This document shows, piece after piece, positions 13,798 to 16,828 of a stretch of DNA of 16,828 bases. Source of the DNA: Candidatus Puniceispirillum sp. (lineage in GTDB: Bacteria; Pseudomonadota; Alphaproteobacteria; Puniceispirillales; Puniceispirillaceae); assembly GCA_016778825.1 (NCBI GenBank), contig JADHOU010000006.1, positions 1 to 16,828 on the forward strand, given 5' to 3'. The notes beneath the pieces were generated by a model. It did not search any database. It was not told the origin of the DNA and worked only from the letters and a program-made list of their open reading frames with translations. The number at the start of each line of letters is the position of its first letter. Position 1 is the first letter of the stretch. Position numbers and translations under genes: made by a program.

Positions 13798-15189
13798 ATG
13801 AAACGTCGTCATTTCCTCACCCTCGCCGCCGCTGGTGCAACAGGTTCATTGGTTTCGCCTTCCCCATGGACGCGCCTCAATGCCGCAACGACAATGCAGC
13901 AAATCACGGCTGGCAAGACACGGCTGAACATTGCTGGTACTGGCCAGCCTGACACTGATCTATGGCTTTATAACCAATCTTGCCCGGGCCCCATGCTGCG
14001 CTATCGTAAAGGCGATATGCTTCGCGCTGAGGTTCGCAACAATCTTGATGTGGCAACGACCATTCACTGGCACGGTATTCGTAATTTGAATGAAATGGAC
14101 GGTGTTGCCAATCTAACACAAGCACCGATCGAACCCGGCGAGACATTTGCTTATGAATTCCCGCTAAATGACAGCGGCACCTATTGGTATCACGCCCATA
14201 ATATGGGCTGGGAACAGGTGGCGCGCGGGCTTTATGGCCCGTTGATCATTGATGATGACCAAGACCCTGACGTTGACCATGATATATGTTTGATGGTTGA
14301 TGATTGGCGGCTGGATAATGATGGGCAAATTGACCAAGCCTCATTGGGCGGGTTGCATGATTGGTCACATGGTGGACGGCTTGGCAACTGGCTGACAGTC
14401 AATGGCAAATCGGCACCCGAATTTCGGGTGAAAGACAAAGCGCGCATCCGTTTACGCCTGATCAGCGCAGCAAATGCGCGGATCATGACTTTCCAATTGA
14501 CCAATGCGTCGGCAACCTTGATTGCGCTTGATGGCGCTTTTTGCCAGCCTGAGCAAGTGACCAAAATCATCTTGGCGCCAGCGCAACGTGCCGATGTTAT
14601 TTTGGATATCGATCGTGGTAGCATCGATATTGCCGAAATCAGCACTGGCGAACCTTATCCAGCCGCAACCCTGCTTGTTGATCCTGCGCTTGGCTCTTCA
14701 AGCCTCAGCAAAACACCAATTAACACGCCAAAACCGGCGGCGTTGCCATCTTTGAGGCAACTGCGCCGCATTCCAATTCACATGCAGGGCGGCGCGATGG
14801 GCAATTTGCAAAAAGCCACATTTGAAGGGGCGGAATTGTCTCTTCGCGAATTGGCGCAAAAACACAAAAAACTATGGGCTTTTAACGGCCAGATTGGCGA
14901 CTATTCGACGCTTTTTGCCGAGATTGACCAAAATAATCTCGTGTCACTTGATGTCTATAATGATACAGCATGGCGCCATGCGATGCATCTTCACGGCCAT
15001 CATTTCTGGGTTATGTCGGATGACCCGACGCTGGCGCTTCCCGCAGGCCAGCGCGACACCTGGCTTATGCAACCGCAAGAACGTATCAGCCTTGTTTTCA
15101 AGGCCGATAACCCGGGTCTATGGCTTTTTCATTGTCATATGCTTGAACATGCCGCATCAGGCATGGGCGCGGTTCTATCAATCGATTAG
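13798..15189 (+). CDS. Tat-exported multicopper oxidase (laccase/CueO-like)
   Basis: A 463-residue periplasmic multicopper oxidase, coupling one-electron oxidation of a substrate (metal ion, phenol or similar) to reduction of O2 to water. MKRRHFLTLAAAGATG is a Tat signal. All four copper motifs are present: HWHG (H90, H92), YWYHAH (H132, H134), HAMHLHGH (H394, H397, H399) and HCHMLEHAASGM (H445, C446, H447, H451, M456). A full type 1 site with axial Met456 and an intact trinuclear site are thus expected. There is no long Met-rich insert of the kind that marks CueO. It lies 105 bp after tupA on the same strand but has its own promoter-like sequence, and is convergent with the hydrolase gene. 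A link to copper tolerance is usual for the family; a link to formate or tungsten metabolism is not established. Confidence 0.92.
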   Translation: MKRRHFLTLAAAGATGSLVSPSPWTRLNAATTMQQITAGKTRLNIAGTGQPDTDLWLYNQSCPGPMLRYRKGDMLRAEVRNNLDVATTIHWHGIRNLNEMDGVANLTQAPIEPGETFAYEFPLNDSGTYWYHAHNMGWEQVARGLYGPLIIDDDQDPDVDHDICLMVDDWRLDNDGQIDQASLGGLHDWSHGGRLGNWLTVNGKSAPEFRVKDKARIRLRLISAANARIMTFQLTNASATLIALDGAFCQPEQVTKIILAPAQRADVILDIDRGSIDIAEISTGEPYPAATLLVDPALGSSSLSKTPINTPKPAALPSLRQLRRIPIHMQGGAMGNLQKATFEGAELSLRELAQKHKKLWAFNGQIGDYSTLFAEIDQNNLVSLDVYNDTAWRHAMHLHGHHFWVMSDDPTLALPAGQRDTWLMQPQERISLVFKADNPGLWLFHCHMLEHAASGMGAVLSID

Positions 15190-15242
15190 CCCCACGCCCA
15201 GTTCTGTTTTCAATTCACGCTGTTTTGGCGAATGGTGGTTTG

Positions 15243-15929
15243 TCAGACAACGGTAACGGTAAATGATCCGATGCCTTCGACCTCGCCGATCATCACGTCA
15301 CCGCGTTCGATCGGCCCTACACCGGCTGGCGTTCCAGACATGATCAGATCACCAGCAGCAATGTCATAAAAGCGCGATAGATACGCAATCATTTCCGGCA
15401 CTTTCCAAATCATCTGGTTCAAATCACCAATTTGACGTTCGGCACCATTGACCTGAAGCGCAATCCGCCCCTGATCGAGATGACCGGTGTCACTGGCTGG
15501 CACCAGCTCGCTCATCGGTGCTGATCTTTCAAACGCCTTGCCGATTTCCCAAGGACGACCCATCTTTTTAGCCTCGCCCTGCAGATCGCGGCGCGTCATA
15601 TCCAGCCCAAGACCATAGCCAAACACATGATCAAGTGCATCTTCTTCACGAATATCAACACCGCCACTTTTCAGCGCGACAATCATTTCCATTTCGAAAT
15701 GCACATCACTGGTTTGCGGCGGGTACGGAAACTCACCACTGGTATCAACATTTTCCGCATTTTTCTGGAAAAAGAATGGCGGCTCTTTATCCGGATCATG
15801 GCCCATTTCAATGGCGTGATCGGCATAATTACGGCCGATACAATAGATCCTGCGCACCGGAAAAACAGCATCACTGCCACGAACTGGCAAGCTTACTTGC
15901 TGTGCCGGCTCAATTACATAATTCGTCAT
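15243..15929 (-). CDS. Fumarylacetoacetate hydrolase family protein (fumarylpyruvate hydrolase-like)
   Basis: A 228-residue enzyme of the FAH superfamily, which hydrolyses C-C bonds in 2,4-diketo acids or decarboxylates related compounds, with a divalent metal. IYCIGRNYADHAIEMG (28-43) and PFFFQKN (51-57) open the fold. The metal ligands are Glu79 and Glu81 (HFEMEM) and Asp110 (GLGLDMTRRD), and SGTPAGVGPI closes it. Length and the single-domain form match fumarylpyruvate hydrolase (NagK-type) better than true FAH. The ATG at 15929 has AAGGAAAA about 10 nt upstream. It follows an ABC permease gene by 39 bp on the same strand, suggesting that it acts on the imported compound or its breakdown product; the substrate cannot be read from sequence. 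Confidence 0.9.
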   Translation of the reverse strand: MTNYVIEPAQQVSLPVRGSDAVFPVRRIYCIGRNYADHAIEMGHDPDKEPPFFFQKNAENVDTSGEFPYPPQTSDVHFEMEMIVALKSGGVDIREEDALDHVFGYGLGLDMTRRDLQGEAKKMGRPWEIGKAFERSAPMSELVPASDTGHLDQGRIALQVNGAERQIGDLNQMIWKVPEMIAYLSRFYDIAAGDLIMSGTPAGVGPIERGDVMIGEVEGIGSFTVTVV

Positions 15930-15968
15930 CTTGGAATTTTCCTTTTTACCAATAACAAAGCAAATCGA

Positions 15969-16727
15969 TTAAACAGACCGGCGTGCCGCATAATAGGCCA
16001 CGCGCCGCTCAAGATAGGCCAAGAATTCTGCAATCAAGAAAGCCAGCGAAAACAGCACCAACAGCACTGCCCAGAAATGCTTCATCAAGAAATTTGCAGA
16101 ATAGAGTTCAAACAGAGCGCCAAAGCCGACAATAGATATCAACAATTGCCCAATAATGACACCCTTGACCGCGCGAATAAAGCCAATCCGGACACCGCCA
16201 AGAATTTCTGGCAAAGCTGCCCAAAAATAGATTTTGAAAAAAGCATCTGTGGGTGATGCGCCAAAAGAATGTGCCATTTCAACAAGGGACCGGTTAATTT
16301 GCAGAACGCCAGCGCGGGCATTCAACACAATGATCCAGATCGCAAATAACGCCGTCGTGATAATAATAGCCTTTAGCCCAAACCCAAACAGCACCATCAG
16401 AACAGGCACCAAAGCAGTTAATGGCGCGCTCAAGAACATATTGACCCAAGGCAACAGCAATTCATCGATAAGGCGGTTTTTACCCATCAAGATGCCGACA
16501 GGGATACCGATCACAATTGCCGATACCGTGCCAACAATAAAGGCATAGCCAGTATCACTTAGCGCCTTAATAAACACCTTGGTGGTACCGATTTCCATCA
16601 ATGTCTGAAAAATTGCCGATAATGGTGGCAAAAAGAAGGTCAATTCCAGATGCCCGACAAGCTCCCATAAAAGCCCCCACAAGATCAGGGAGGACATACC
16701 AGGCAATTCATAGCCAAAAAGCTTCAT
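15969..16727 (-). CDS. ABC transporter permease, SsuC/TauC type
   Basis: A 252-residue inner-membrane permease of the nitrate/sulfonate/taurine class, with about six hydrophobic segments (for example FIVGTVSAIVIGIPVGILMG and ITTALFAIWIIVLNA). The cytoplasmic EAA loop, which contacts the ATPase, is EMAHSFGASPTDAFFKIYFW (about 150-169), followed by LPEILGGVRIG. ATG 16727 is chosen over GTG 16730 because AGGGGGG lies just upstream at usable distance. The preceding gene ends at 16737, so the two are tightly linked. The substrate is unknown. The ATPase gene is not in the window; it may lie beyond the right edge. Confidence 0.9.
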   Translation of the reverse strand: MKLFGYELPGMSSLILWGLLWELVGHLELTFFLPPLSAIFQTLMEIGTTKVFIKALSDTGYAFIVGTVSAIVIGIPVGILMGKNRLIDELLLPWVNMFLSAPLTALVPVLMVLFGFGLKAIIITTALFAIWIIVLNARAGVLQINRSLVEMAHSFGASPTDAFFKIYFWAALPEILGGVRIGFIRAVKGVIIGQLLISIVGFGALFELYSANFLMKHFWAVLLVLFSLAFLIAEFLAYLERRVAYYAARRSV

Positions 16728-16736
16728 CACGCCCCC

Positions 16737-16828
16737 CTATTCAACATAGGTCCGAAGCGACGACCAAATTTTGTCGACAATATCAAGATATTCAGAATCG
16801 CGCCGAATGCTGTCAGTGTCTTTGTGAC
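16737..16828 (-). CDS. C-terminal end of an upstream ABC-operon gene (partial)
   Basis: An open frame enters from the right edge and stops with TAG at 16737-16739, 10 bp before the permease start. It gives 29 hydrophilic residues, including SIRRDSEYLDIVDKIWSSLR. The distance and orientation mark it as the gene before the permease in the same operon. In this ABC class that would most often be the solute-binding protein or the ATPase; the visible tail cannot decide. Confidence 0.6.
   Translation of the reverse strand, partial: HKDTDSIRRDSEYLDIVDKIWSSLRTYVE

Noticed and set aside
15627..16256. 209-codon plus-strand frame over the hydrolase and permease genes
   Set aside because: It spans the antisense of two well-recognised genes and the gap between them; the translation is rich in Asn, His and Ile without any family pattern.
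1..16828. CRISPR arrays, insertion sequences, prophage or attachment sites
   Set aside because: No repeated spacer pattern, transposase, integrase or terminal inverted repeats were seen on either strand.

Overview
The window reads as a chromosomal segment of an alphaproteobacterium of moderate GC content. It is built almost entirely around a periplasmic molybdenum/tungsten formate dehydrogenase and a long set of conserved accessory genes. The protein set (DUF3305, DUF3306, DUF6352, DUF6505, DUF6494, DUF5076, a degenerate biotin/lipoate ligase and an Mrp ATPase) is one I associate with formate dehydrogenase loci of Alpha- and Betaproteobacteria. The codon use and moderate GC would suit a marine lineage such as SAR116, but that placement is inference. 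I see no mobile elements, tRNA or rRNA genes, or CRISPR arrays.

Left block (1-5479, minus strand): transcription runs from right to left through DUF3305, DUF3306, a TorD-family chaperone, a small twin-arginine protein (FdhX type) and the catalytic subunit FdhA, which runs off the left edge. FdhA carries a Tat signal, one N-terminal [4Fe-4S] site and a cysteine (not selenocysteine) metal ligand. A perfect 12-bp palindrome lies just upstream of the chaperone gene.

Centre (5644-7674, plus strand): a cytosolic polyferredoxin with four 4Fe-4S motifs, extra N- and C-terminal cysteine clusters and a non-ferredoxin middle domain. It is transcribed divergently from DUF3305 and ends at a strong hairpin that it shares with the next, convergent operon.

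Right accessory operon (12212 down to 7750, minus strand): DUF5076, a monohaem cytochrome c, DUF6494, Mrp/ApbC-type Fe-S carrier ATPase, a lipoate/biotin-ligase-like protein without its catalytic loop, DUF6505 and DUF6352. Several genes are translationally coupled (TAAATG and ATGA junctions).

Metal module (12313-15189): a short ModE-type regulator (HTH only) is divergent from a TupA-like tungstate-binding protein, with a MoBox-like dyad between them. Next comes a Tat-exported multicopper oxidase with its own consensus promoter, placed so that the mRNA would be leaderless. The right end (15243-16828, minus strand) is an unrelated small operon: the tail of an ABC-transporter gene, an SsuC/TauC-type permease and a fumarylacetoacetate-hydrolase-family enzyme.

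Working model (inference): TupA and the ModE-like regulator supply and sense tungstate/molybdate for FdhA. TorD and FdhX chaperone the apo-enzyme before Tat export. Mrp, the ligase-like protein, the polyferredoxin and the DUF proteins form a conserved but uncharacterised maturation or electron-transfer set.
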